DNA from: Quillaja saponaria
Taxonomy: Eukaryota; Streptophyta; Magnoliopsida; Fabales; Quillajaceae
Direction: 5' to 3'
DNA: 64,000 nt
Assembly: GCA_029379385.1 (NCBI GenBank)
Contig: CM055611.1
Coordinates: forward strand, 15,012,062 to 15,076,061
Positions within the stretch are counted from its first letter, which is position 1. Every line of letters begins with the position of its first letter. Shown here in pieces: positions 1-12,297 of this stretch. A program made the translations under genes and the position numbers. Under the pieces are notes generated by a model. It was given only the letters and a program-made list of their open reading frames with translations, was not told the DNA's origin and did no database searches.

Positions 1-2325
1 CAAGCTTTTATAAATAGTAGAATATTAAGATGGTTTGGACAGAACTTCATATAATGTGATTACTGTAACATTGAGTTTGTCAGGTCCAAGGCTTACAGTA
101 TTATTTACATGTCTATTTAGTGCAGAATGATTAAGCAGCAGATTTAATACTCACAAAATGAAAGTGCTCTTTGGGATTTTCCTGATTTTCTTTTTAAGTT
201 GAGATTGTAGCTCCTTAAAGGTACTGCATTGACTTATATCTGTATGGTTAACAGTAAGTTGCTTTAATTTTTTTTTTCCTTTTTTTCTGTATTGTTTTCC
301 CTGGAGTTAATTTACCATGAACTACTTTAATACCAGGATTAAACTACAAGTAATATATCATAACAAGTCATTATTGTTATTCATCCCAAATAGATCCTAT
401 TGGCATGTTTCTGCTAATTTTTAAATGCTCGATCAAGCTGCAATTTTTGTGTGTATCCTATCAACTTTGGAAGGTCTTTTTTCTTTTTCTTTTTTTGGCT
501 CAAGAAAACTTTGATGTGTGATTTAATTCGTATTTTGTTCTGTCATTTTGTACAAATGTGATTCATTGAGAAGGATTGGCATCTGCAGACAGGTATTGGA
601 TTGAGGAGGATGTAGAAACAAGAATATGAATCATGACATAGATTCATTTGCATACAAATTGTGTTTTGGCAACTTTCTATTTGGTGTTACCTTTTCGGAT
701 TCTTTCTATTCTTTTCTCACAGTTCTGTACTTGAACATTCTGATTTTTCTGATTGCATTCTTGCTCAGCTGGAAAGAGTTCACCCTCGTGTTGAGATTTG
801 TGGCTCTTGACATCTACACGAATTGCTTTTGAATAAGGGGGATTGTCTAACCCCAAAATGGGGGCAAAAGAAAAGGAAAAGCAGTGGGACTTATGATTCA
901 TATTCATATATATATATATATATATGTATTTTAGGAACTTCAGTGGAAGAGTTATAAGCGAGCTCTTTCATAAATCTCCGTCTTGCTAATTGAACTAATA
1001 ATTCTTTGAAATAGTGAATCTTAACAGTTATATAGATTATGATATGGCCTTAGACCATGGTTTTTGCCTTGCCACCAAACCAAATATGCCCTAATTTCTC
1101 AAACTATTGGAAATGCCAAATCCCGTAATAAATCACCTTTTAAGAGGGTGTTTGGTTTTGATTATAATTTGGTCAAATCTGATTATAATAAAATAAATTT
1201 TTTGGGTAAATTAGAAATGCTAGGCATTAAGGGATGAGCGAGCAGGTATCATCTAAGATACTCATCATTATCATAAATAACACTAATACAAATTTTATAA
1301 TTATTTAACAAATTATAAATAATTTTTAGCAAATGTTTTATACAACTATTATATAATTTAAAATTCAATTATAATTTGTAAATAATTAATAATTATCAAC
1401 TATGATTAAATAATTCTAAATAAAAAACTAAGGATTTTGAAGTGTTATGCATAGTACAAATTAAGCTTGGGGCTAAAATTTGAATAAAATAGTATTAAAT
1501 ATTTTATAATTTGTATTAGAATTTGAAATTAATTATCGAATTCAAATTTAAATTTGAATATCTAATCGAATCTAAAATAATATTTGAATTTGACAAATAT
1601 TCAAATATTAGAATTCAAATTTTAATATTTTTATTTGTATTGTCTAAAATAATCTTATATGAAATTTCATGTTTAAAAATATGAATAAAATATAAAGTAA
1701 TTTTTAATCAGGGTGTGAATATTAAAATTACATAACCATTTTGTATATATATATATATATTTTATGTACTGCCATATAATTGAAATAGACAAAAAAGAAA
1801 GAAAAGAAAAAAAAAATGCAAGTAGTCTTAAAACACACAAAACAACACTAAACTTAACCACTATTGCACTATTTATTTTTCACATACTTGATTGAATATT
1901 TCTTACATATTATATATCTTCACCAACATCAATTAGCTATCCAACTTGATATAAATAGCCGTATAAAAGGATTGAGACTATAATAAAATTATGAAGTAGA
2001 AAGAGTCTCATCTCTCTCAAATGTGAAAAAAAAAAAAAAAAAAAAAAAAAGCCTAGTGAAAAGTTTAGTAAGTAGTAAGTAATAAAGTTACCGTTAGTAA
2101 AATAGGTAAATAATGATTATTTAAAATAAATAAATATAAATAGTTATATAAAATTAATTTTTTAATAAATAGCAAATAGTAAATCAAATAATTAGTTAAT
2201 ACTTAATCAAATATCAAATATTTAATTAAATAATTTAATTGAATATCAAATCAAATACTATATTATTTGAATTTGATTTGAGTTTAAATTCAAATTCTAA
2301 AGTTTATTTGTATTTGATTTGAATT
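1..2325. repeat. Long direct repeat, copy 1 (partner at 17428-19625)
   Basis: Position 1 lines up with 17428, and the two stretches stay closely similar for over 2 kb, with mostly single-base changes and small indels. Copy 1 has an extra stretch of about 75 bases near 1190-1270 that copy 2 lacks. Both contain the same short open frame (near 626-832 and 18052-18261), which is not conserved in its second half and is probably not coding. The homology ends near 2325, where copy 1 passes into a second repeat and copy 2 into the Hsp70 promoter region. The repeat already runs at the window edge, so it probably extends further left. Confidence 0.9.
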
Positions 2326-2880
2326 TAGAAAAAGAAAAGAGAAATAATAAATGTTGAACAACATAAATCAAATAAAATCAATAGGAGTGTTTTAGAAAAA
2401 TAAAAACTCATATCAATTAATAGGTTGTAACCCTAAAAAAAATTAACTATGGCAGTAAGGGCTCCTTACAATTTATGAAGTATATAAGTAGTTAGTTCAA
2501 TTAGTTTGTTAATTTTAGTTGCAAATTAATTGGTAATTCAAGTAGTATAGTCATCGGATTTAAAATCATTATAAAGTTTTGTCTATTTAAGAATCACATA
2601 CCGTGTATAGTGTTTTAGAGAAAAGAAAAGAAAATAAAAAACATAAAAGTCTTAATTTTTTTTATTTTTTTTAAATCAAAAAGTAATTGTACTTTTGCAC
2701 TAATAGATATTAGTACGTAATAATCTGATTAGGTGGAATCCGAATTTTATCTATAATTTGTTAGATTTAGGTTGGATCAAGTTAAGATCGATTCGTAAAC
2801 AAATACAAAACTATGTTAAATGTTAAGATAAAAGAAATGAAGGATAAGTTTAATTTAGATGAAATTTTGTCTATGTTGGA
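2326..2880. repeat. Direct repeat B, copy 1 (partner at 10735-11225)
   Basis: The stretch from about 2331 matches 10740 onward in the same orientation, including the shared runs around 2465-2600 and 10805-10940. Its first ~140 bases also match, in reverse, the outer end of the inverted repeat starting at 9424. A piece of about 40 bases at 2590-2630 recurs at 2909-2950. No coding sequence is seen. Confidence 0.8.
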
Positions 2881-2950
2881 TTATATGTTAAATGTTAAAA
2901 GAAATGTGGAATCACATACCGTGTATAGTGTTTTAGAGAAAAGAAAAGAA

Positions 2951-4757
2951 CATGAAATCATGATCCGATCTGATCCAAGTTAAGAAACTGATCCAACAAC
3001 ATGAATAATATGTAATCTATTAGCATTGGATCGGGTCGGATATCTGACCGGATCCAATCCATTGCCAACTATTCAAATTAAATAGATGGCATATCTCATT
3101 TTTTTTATTTGAAATTGCACTTTGGATTTGAAATCTTCAAGTTGGAATTATATATTCATTTGCCAAAAAAAGAAAGATAAAATAGGAAACAAGAGATAGA
3201 AAGTGAAAAAAAAAAACAAAAACAAAAACTTATAACTAGGATAGTTTAGCCTATTTTTTAAGTTAATTTGTCACATTTAATAACTAATTTCGATGATTAG
3301 AAATTATTTACTAATTATAACAAATAAGCTATCATATATATACTAATTCAATCACTCATAAGGATTATTATAAAACGAATAATGATTTATAAGGATAAAG
3401 TGCAATTGTCCCAAAGCTATGTGACTAGGATGATCGCTGATCATCTACACAACTCTCTATCCAATCCTAATTAAAAGTTGACAAGTGGGTCAAGAAGGAA
3501 GGGTCGGTAGAATATGACAATTTGGCCAAACTGCATCTATTATAAAGTTTGATATTCGATTTAATACTTAATATATTGCTAGTCTTTTATGAAAACATTC
3601 CAAAAAGGTTAAATAGTGTTTGTCATTCAGCCTAATTTCTTCTCATTCTCAGAATATCTTGGACGGGACTATTTTCATGCTCAAAATTAAATAATTTCAA
3701 GATCCTAAATAAGAAAACAAAATCATTTGATTTAATTGGTTAAATACAAATTAAACATTAATTAAAATTATTAACTAAAAAATAATAATTTACTATATTA
3801 GAGACAAGAGAGACATAAAATCGTTTCTACATTCAAAGTGGAAATAGTTTCTATGCACTCCGAAATTATATCGATCTCTGCTTTGATTAGGACAATTTAT
3901 ATACATGTCAATCAATTCTCCCAATAAGATAATATATCACTTTTCCTCAATTTAGAGAATATCACTCGGATTACTTAAATTTCAAAATTGTTTTCATTAA
4001 TTATTAGTATAGTAATTATGTGCAACTCAATTAATTATTTTTTGATCAAATTAAAAATAAAATCTCCATGTCGAAATTAATCTAAAGAATAGATACTTAT
4101 TATCATTAGGCTAATCCTTGAAATGGGATATGCAATTTTAAATCTTTAAAATTTAAACGAATGTTTTACATCATACTTTTTTGTTGGATACCTTTTAAAA
4201 TGAAATACAATGAATATGCTATTGTTTATAATGGTATTTGATATGGGAAACGAAAATGATAGTCTTCACATATAAAATTTTATATTTCTAATGCAATTTA
4301 CATCACAATTTATTTGATAAACTACCATACAAGATAAATGTTTCTTATTTTTTTTATGAAATTAAACACCTTACACAAATATAATTAATGAGAAATGCCG
4401 AAGTGAGAAGCTTAAAAACTCTATAGGTGTTGTAAATAAGTATTTACACTTCACATAAACTAAACATATAAATTAATCGTTAGATTTAACACTCAATTTA
4501 GATGAACTGTGTCAAGAGATTTGTGTCAAGAGATTTAAGAATATATGTATAATACGTTTAATTTTACAGAAAAAAAAGGATATTGCATTTTAAATGGTAC
4601 GTAGTATAATAAGAAAAACTGTAATTGACAGAAAAATAAATACATTTATGCGAAAGTGATAATAATATTATTAGAAGCCATATGGGCTGCCAAATAAGCT
4701 ACAATGTAAAATTGTGAAAAGTAAGAGAGTATCACAACTCATGTGAACAGTTAGCTA
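2951..4757. other. Intergenic, no gene seen
   Basis: AT-rich DNA with short A and T runs. A small GC-richer patch near 2955-3060 has several GGATC/GATCC-type words and could be a degenerate transposon end. No long reading frame, RNA gene or recognisable domain was found. Confidence 0.6.
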
Positions 4758-6628
4758 TCAAAGAATATTGCAGGTCCTCAGTTTCTTCTTTTTCTTCATG
4801 GCATTTGGCAGATGGAGAACTGAGTTGATAGCAGCATCAAAAACAGCCTTCACATTCTGCAAAAGTTTCAAATAGAATGGTTTCAGTTGGCAATAAACTT
4901 CAAATACAATGTGATTCTGCTCCTTAATTAATCCTCTAAACTACTTTTGTAAAATCATTGATTTGGAACATTTACCTCCTGTTTCTTGGAGCTACACTCT
5001 ATGTATGCAACTGCTCCAATCTGTTTCCTCAGTTCTTCACCCTGATTATTAGCAGGACATAAGAAACAAACATATGCCTAATGAAAACAACAGAGAATAC
5101 TTTTTTTGTATCTTATACTTAATGAAAACAACAGCAGCATGCTTATGTACATAAATAGCTCCCGGCCGACAGGCCAAGAAAAAATGGGCTGCATGCCGGG
5201 AAGCCTACCTGTTTTGTAGAGATGGTACAAAGCCCAGGATGATCTAACATAAATTCCTCACTTTCCCTCAGATCTGTATCCAAGTATTGCCTCAGTTTAA
5301 TTCAAAATTGGTATCAAAGCACATCACATGTACATGAGATAAGAAAGCATCACCTGATTTAGTCCCCACAAGAACAATGGGTACTGATAAGAGGCCATAA
5401 TTTTTCAACTCTGGCACCCACTTCAAACAAAACAAGGAGTGGAAAGGAAATCAAGAGAAAAGGGTCGGAATCCAATTAGTATATTATCTTTTTGTCAAAC
5501 AAGATAATTATACAATAAGTGAAAACTGAAAAGAATCTTACATTCCTCATTATGTTCTCAAAGCTAGGCCTACTGATGAGGGAAAAGGTAAGAAGAAACA
5601 CATCAGTTCCTCTATAGGACAGAGGCCTCAGCCTGACATAATCTTCTTGACCTGCATAATGTAGCCCAGTAAGTAAAAAAAGAATATGTAGATTCTTTTG
5701 AACTTCTCTGTTCCATTTTTGCAGAAACATATCAGTTGAATGATGTTAACCTAGGAAATTCATTTAGAATTACTGCAAATACAACATAAAATGCAAAACA
5801 TTTTTGGGTGTCACATGGTAGTTCATATCTTTTATGAAGCATTTTGGGTCAAATTCATATATGCATTTAGTACTCTTTTCTTTTGTATTACTTTCATCAA
5901 TATTAGTATGATTTCATGTCAATAAATACAACCACAACAAGCCTTAATCTCAAATTACAGGAGTTATATATCCTTGCTGAAACTAGTTGGTATCAGTCAC
6001 ATGAACTCATGATTCCATGTCAATAAATACTTTGGGAAGACACAAGATCTTTACATTTCAACTGAGATCAAACACACAATTCGACAGGGGAAAACAGAAC
6101 CTTAAAGAACTTAGGTATCAATACTTTGATAATGACAGAATACACATATTAGACAGAGAAAGTGACAATAATCAACATATTAAAGGGACACAACAGAAAT
6201 TCAAAAGATCAGAACTTTAGATAACATAGCAACCAAACATGAATCAGGCCTGAAGAAAATGAGTTTGTGTGTGCTAGAGAGATAAAGTGGATTACCAGCA
6301 GTATCACAGAGACCCTAAATTCACAGTTACTCCTTCAACCAAAACATTGGCAGTGATATTATCAAAAACAGTAGGAACATAATCCTGCCAATGAAAAAGA
6401 GAGATTTTGAGAAACCAAACCCAGAAAATACTCACTGGAATAAAAGGGCACAGAGCAAAGAAACAGGGAAAGAGAATGAAGGTTTTTTACATCATTAAAT
6501 TTGTTGCTAGTGTAGGATATGAGAAGGCTTGTCTTCCCAACAGCACCATCTCCAACTATGACACATTTGATGAACTTTGTTGTAGGATGTGCAGGGCTAG
6601 CCCTGGGACTCATCATGCTATTCATCAT
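4758..6628 (-). pseudogene. ROP/RAC (plant Rho) small GTPase, frameshifted in exon 2
   Basis: Plant Rho GTPases switch between GTP and GDP forms at the plasma membrane to steer polar growth and signalling. Seven exons fit on the minus strand: 6628-6491, 6384-6296, 5651-5542, 5420-5354, 5273-5209, 5041-4976, 4856-4758. Seen in order: P-loop GDGAVGKT, effector loop [13 protein letters not shown], switch-II-following [13 protein letters not shown] (usual TKLD), ECSSK, a run of five lysines and a C-terminal CNIL box, which predicts geranylgeranylation. All phases agree except exon 2, which is 89 bases where 88 are needed: an extra base after the Gly of NLG puts TGA in frame just before DTAG. Next to it the usual Trp of LWDTAG reads Cys. 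Without the extra base the protein would be 210 residues. The 17-residue leader before KFIKCV is longer than usual. It is either a young pseudogene or a sequence error. Confidence 0.85.
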
Positions 6629-9423
6629 ACCAGACGCAAAACCTCTTTCCCTCTATCTCTCACTTCTTCAAAACCAATATTTTCTTCTTCAATATAAAAG
6701 ACTCCAAGGATTCTTTGGGTTTATATAGTAAAAGGAAGATACTGTAAATATTAGAACTTGGGAAAGAAGGAATCCAATTGGGTAGAGAAGGAAAAGAGTG
6801 GGAAATTTTCTAAGAGCTTTTTCCGGGGAAAAAAAATGTCTCTGAGATCACTATAATTTGGGGTGTCAGAGAGGCAAAAAGAGGAAACTAACATTTTTAA
6901 TCAAATTGATTTATAATTTTGGTGTGGAAATCAAATTTGATTGAATTGAATGTAATGGGAAGAGTAAATTCATTAATATTACACAGTTTTATGGGTTGTA
7001 TCTGAGTATTTGACTATGGTATATACTGTATACAGATTATATTATAGGCTCCAATTGAATTTTATTAGATTATTGATTCACCGCGTAAATGTGTTTCCTT
7101 TTCTTCATATTGTGAAGCCAATAGACATGACAGCCTTGCAGGTAAATATCTTCCCCGTAACAATTGGGATTATCTCTAGTATCATGGCAGCGATGGGATA
7201 AAGCTGCGTAGTATAGTTTTTCCTTTTCCATACCTCAAAAACTAAACCATTTATAAGAATTTTACTCTACTATCTTTTAAAAATATTCAAACTCATAAAA
7301 TCAAAAACAAAAATTAATATTATTGACTACCAGACTAAATTCGTGAAATTTTTATTTTGGGTCCCTATTAGATTTAACCAGTTAACCTAATAAGTTACAT
7401 AATAAAATATTGTTAGGAATTTTCAGAGTTATTAAAATATTGGAAAGAGGGAAAAAGGTTTTCAATAAATGGTGTAACACATTGGAAAAAGGAAAATGGA
7501 ATAGGAATGTTTAAATACATTCAAGTTTTTTAATTATTAATTAGATAAATCCCAATGTGGATAAGGGCTCATTCGCGCAACCCATCGGCCTTGGGCTACC
7601 ACAAGATGGCAAAAGCTGCACTGGTGCTTTAGGCGCACTTTGCACATACGTGCCCATACATCGTCGCTAGGACCCCTCGCCCGAGTTTCTTTTTGGGCCT
7701 TGCTCAGTTTTTTCCATTCTTAATTGGGTTTTTCTTTTGCTAAGCCTTGTAAATTTTGTTATTTGGGTTTTATTTTGGTGGGGCTGTGTTTGATTTAATC
7801 CAAAAGTCATGATTTTTTGTTTATATAAAAAGACATTTTCTTTCATAATTTTTACTTTTTTTATGAATAAAAATGTTTTTTTTTCTAGAAAGCCTATAAA
7901 AACAATATGGTTAACCCACATTTTGGCATCTCTTCTTCTCCTCTCTTTTCTTTTTTAATGTTATATTTTTTGTTTATATCTAACAACAATCTTAGATATA
8001 AAAGAACATATTTTATCTAGGAAGATTTATTTATTGTAACTCGTTGTAAATAGGGCGCAAATATGATATTAAGAAAAGAAAATTTCTAACTTGACTCAGG
8101 CATTTTAACGGTGTTTTATTATTTATATAATTATAATACAACAAAGATAACATTTTTCATATACATAAAGACCCTTTTTTTTTTTTCAATATTTGAGATA
8201 ATGCTAATAGATTTCAATTTAGGGATTTGAAAATAAATTTTCTGGTAAATCAATTGCAGAAATTGTGTTGTCTAGCACTCTATCATAACCCCGTTTTGTG
8301 TACAATTTTTGTATGATTTCATATCCCTCCTAGCCAATGCGTATGGAATAATAAATGAATTAGAATTCAATTGGGAATTAAAAATTTTATTTTATTCAAC
8401 TAAATTGAATTAAATTAAATTATATATTTTTTATATTTTTTTATATTTGGAATGAATAAATAGTATATAATTCAATTTAACATTTGAAATATTTACATTT
8501 TATTCGGTTTAAATTAGATATCATTTGAGATTAATTAATAGTTGGTGCCACATCAATAATTATTTTATCCAATTACTACGTTCCAAACGTTTTCAATCTA
8601 GATAAAAATTAATGAAGAGCCACTAACAATTTCTCTCATTTTTCCACTCAAAACAATTTCAAGTCTCTTCCTCTTAATTTCTCTTTTGTTCATCAAGCCA
8701 GCAACCGATCTATTATGTTTATCTTTGATGACTTCAATTAATTAAAATAACTTCTGTACATGTTTTGAACAAGTGAATTGAATTAAATTTTATAATTATA
8801 ATATTTATTTTAGAGAAGATAAATTATTTTAAATTAAAATAAGTTTTATTTTTCATTTAATTCCAATTAAACTGAATGAGATTCCATAACTGGTGTGTAG
8901 ATATTTCTTGTCAATCAAGAATGCCATTTAGATATTAATTTTCATGTATTTAGTGATATTTAGGAGGACAAGGTTAATCTTTTAACACTAAACCTCCTAT
9001 TATTTGTTTAAGAATTTATCTAACTGGTGTGCTTAAGTTTGTAATATTTATTACGATAATTAATCATAATTTAAGTACTATTTATTGTATAAATTACTAT
9101 TTGTAGAAAATTTTAATTTTCAATAAATATATTTATTGTAGCTTAACAAGTGCCTTTTAAATACTTGTCCAAAAAATCCTTTGTTAATAAGAAAATATTT
9201 TGTTGTCATTAAGTCCAGCACAAAATAGCATTGGTCTGCTTTATGGTCCAATTTATCTATTTATTTATTTTTTTGGTTGAAATTTCATTTATATCCATTA
9301 TTCTTTTAATGGAGAGTGGGACATGAAGTGTGATTTAATTTCTTATGCAAATTAATATTGTATATTGATTGATAAGAATGTTGTGAAATAAATGAAAATT
9401 TTTCTTAATTAAAACAATATCAT
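6629..9423. other. Intergenic, upstream of the ROP gene
   Basis: The first few hundred bases should hold the ROP promoter and leader (minus strand); no clear TATA box was assigned. A GC-richer island lies near 7560-7700, unlike the surrounding AT-rich DNA, with no recognisable protein or RNA. Around 9010-9170 there is a sequence related to the small inverted-repeat element at 25331-25510, ending in the same GCTTAACAAGTGC block. The rest shows nothing supportable. Confidence 0.55.
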
Positions 9424-10815
9424 TAAGGGAACCCTTATTGCCACAACCAATTTTTATAGGACTACAACCTATTAATTGACATGTGTTTCTTTTTTTCTAA
9501 AACACTCATATTCACTCTATTTCAACATTTATTATTTATCTTTTATATGTCTAATTTTTATTAAACTTTTTATTTTTACTGGACTATTTTTTCTAAAATC
9601 TTCAACTTCTTTCATTTGTATGCATACATCTGCCTTGCCTATCAAAAATCTTATTCTTGTAAAACTCTTCAATCAGGTATTTCATATTTTATTATTTCTC
9701 TTTCCTAGCTTTTTTTTTTTTTGACATGATTATTTTTCCTAAACTTTTCAACTTTTTTGGTATTTATTTTCAATTTACCTTAAAAGTCTAATATATTTTT
9801 TCTAACCAAAAAAAAAAAAAAATTGATAATTTTTCAATTATTTTCTTTTTACTACACACAATTTTTTCTCTCTACATTTTCTCATAAATTATATTTTTAA
9901 ATTAGAAAAAAAAATTTATTAAAATAAAATATTTAGATGTTCTTTTCTCTTGAAGTAACTAAGACAAATGCTAGTGGGAAAAATTAGACGTTGGTAATTT
10001 GTTATTGTGAAAATTGAAAATCATTCAAATTATAGGTGGACAAAGAATATTTGTCTTATTTACATAAGTAAATTGTTTTGTTAACTGTAACCATGAAATC
10101 TATTGAAAGGATTTAAGTTGAACTTTAGAAAATAATTACAACTATTGTAAAATAGCTTTTCACAATTATGTTTCAAGAGTTATATTTTAAAAATCCCTTC
10201 CCCTTCTATGTTTTTCACTAAATATTCTTCGAATTTATTATTATTTTTTGAAAAATTTAATTTAATTATTAGAATATACAATCTTAAGTAGAAAAACTTC
10301 AAATTAAAATTAAAAAAATAATAATATAAAAAACTAGTTATCTAAGAAAAAAGAACACCTAAATATTTTTATTTTAATGAAAAAAATAAATTTTTTCTTT
10401 TAATTTATAAAAATAATTTACTAAAAAATATAGAGAGAAAAAAATTGTATGGAGTAATAATAAAACAATTGAAAGAAAATATATATTAGACTTTTTTTTT
10501 TTGGTTAGGAAATATATTAGACTTTTCAGGTGAATTCAAAACAAATACCAAAAAAATTTGAAGAGTTTAGAAAAACATAGTCTAGTAAAAAAAAAAATTA
10601 AAAAAACCTAATAAAAATCAAACTAGAAAAGAGAAATAATAAAATATGAAATACTTAATTGAAGAGTTTACAGTAAGAAAATTCTGATAGGCAAGACAGA
10701 AATATACTTATAAATGAAAGAAGTTGCATAGTTTAGGAAAAGAAAGGAGAAATAATAAATGTTGAACAAGATAAGTCAAATAAAGTCAATTAATAGAGGC
10801 AATAAAGACTCCTTA
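9424..10815. mobile_element. Long imperfect inverted repeat, foldback or MITE-like element
   Basis: Left arm about 9424-9955 and right arm about 10345-10815 are reverse complements of one another over several hundred bases with indels, around a spacer of roughly 390 bases. The outer ends read TAAGGGAACCCTTATTGCC on the left and, reversed, TAAGGAGTCTTTATTGCC on the right. Landmarks shared by both arms include the CTTGCCTATCA block (9635; reversed at 10690) and AAAGTCTAATATAT followed by an A run. No transposase frame lies inside. The apparent open frame at 9476-9724 is within the arm and is not a gene. No convincing target duplication was found. Confidence 0.8.
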
Positions 10816-11225
10816 CAATTTAATGAAGTATATAAGTAGTTAGTTCAATTAGTTTATTAATTTTAGTTGCAAATTAATTGGTAATTCAAGTAGTATAGTC
10901 ATCGGATTTAAAATCATTATAAAGTTTTGTCTAATTAAGAATCACATGCCGATGGTGTATAGTATTTTAGAGAAAAGAAAAAAAAACATAAAGTCTAAAG
11001 TGTGTTTTTTTTTTTTTTTTTTTTGGTAAATCAGTAAGTAATTGTACTTTTGCACTAATATATATTAATACGTAATAATCTGATTGGGTGGAATCCGAAT
11101 TTTATCTATAATTTGTTAGATCCGTGTTGGATCAAGTTAAGATTGATTCATAGACAAATGCAAAACTATGTTAAATGTTAGAGATAAAATAAATGTCAAA
11201 TTACTTTAATTTTCGATGAAATTGG
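10816..11225. repeat. Direct repeat B, copy 2
   Basis: This continues the match to 2465-2880 outside the inverted repeat, including the block around TTGCAAATTAATTGGTAATT. It shows that the duplicated unit includes both the end of the inverted-repeat element and its flank. It contains a T tract near 11006-11025 absent in that form from copy 1. Confidence 0.8.
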
Positions 11226-11831
11226 ATCTGTGTTCAACTATATTATTATTATTTTTTAAATCAATCACTATTTGAATCTTGTCTTAAGAGAAACAAAAAT
11301 CTTTATGTAGTTAATAGCTCGAGAACTATTCAAGTGCTTCTGTCCAACTGATTTGCAAATGTATAAAAGTGAAATTGCTAAATTGTTATTTGCAGTAATA
11401 TAGTATTTGATGCTGTTTTTATTGCTTATTTCTTAAACAATTTAATTATGAATTCAAGCTGAGAATTGTGGCTCAAATTGGTTAATTGTAGTATTTGCCA
11501 GCAATTCAGCAACAAACTATTGCAGCTATCGATATTGATCAAACAAATAAGCATAATACCTCATAGGATTAATCAAGTGGGTAAAAATACGTCAAACATC
11601 TAAAAGTTATAAATTGCATGAATTTGGTTAGATATGTTAAGGTTAGTTTATGTTCAATCATCGAGATAAAAATTTATGAGAATTTTACTCTTTAAGACCT
11701 CTCTATAAGAAAATTCAAAAATTAGCCAACACTAATTATGGTATTATAAGAGTTGTTTTTGTAAGTTATACTTTTACAAATTAGGGAATGTGATGTTTAA
11801 AGTCATGCTAAATTGGTTCGCAAACTCCATT
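11226..11831. other. Intergenic, nothing recognised
   Basis: AT-rich, no long frame and no conserved motif. Confidence 0.5.
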
Positions 11832-12297
11832 CTTAAAGGCAATGAGCCGAGCTCGAGCTGGCTCGTCAAGTTTTGGACAAGCTCAAGCTTGGCTCATATT
11901 CATTAAGAGCTCGTGAGCTTAAGCTCATTAAAAATTAACGAGTCTAACCCCAAACTCAAGCTCGGTTCATTAAGGCTCTTGAAAATTATTAAAAAAAATT
12001 TAGTCAACAAAAAAGTTGAACTCAAGACCTACTTGAGAAGGGTTTGAGTAACTTACCACTAAATTATGCTACAACTTATGTTAGTTTTACATATAAATAT
12101 ATTTTAGTATAAACTTATATATAAATAAATATTAAATGAGCCAGCTCACGAGCCTACGAATTAAGTTTTGAAAAGATTGAGCTACACTCGTTTTACTAAA
12201 CGAGTTCAAAATAAATTCAAGATAAAAAAATGAGCCAAATTCTATCTATATTTAAATAAATAGCTCACGAATTAATTCGGCTCATTAGCACTTTTAG
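11832..12297. mobile_element. MITE-like repeat with GAGCTCGAGC-type ends
   Basis: The left end has TAAAGGCAATGAGCCGAGCT and the right end, reversed, reads TAAAAGTGCTAATGAGCCGA, so the two form imperfect terminal inverted repeats. The interior is rich in GAGCT/AGCTC words in both orientations (GAGCTCGTGAGC, CAAGCTTGGCTC). That pattern is familiar from small non-autonomous plant elements related to hAT transposons. No matching 8-bp target duplication was found, so the class is tentative. Confidence 0.5.

Noticed and set aside
626..832. Short open frame repeated at 18052-18261
   Set aside because: Both lie in the long duplicated repeat; the two frames differ by small indels that change the second half, and no domain is recognised. 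Shared frame reflects shared DNA, not selection.
901..926. TA-rich and other tandem tracts as a CRISPR-like array
   Set aside because: Simple microsatellites without spaced identical repeats; the organism is a plant.
9476..9724. Hydrophobic open frame of 82 codons
   Set aside because: It lies in the left arm of the inverted repeat; Phe/Leu/Ile-rich composition is the product of T-rich DNA.
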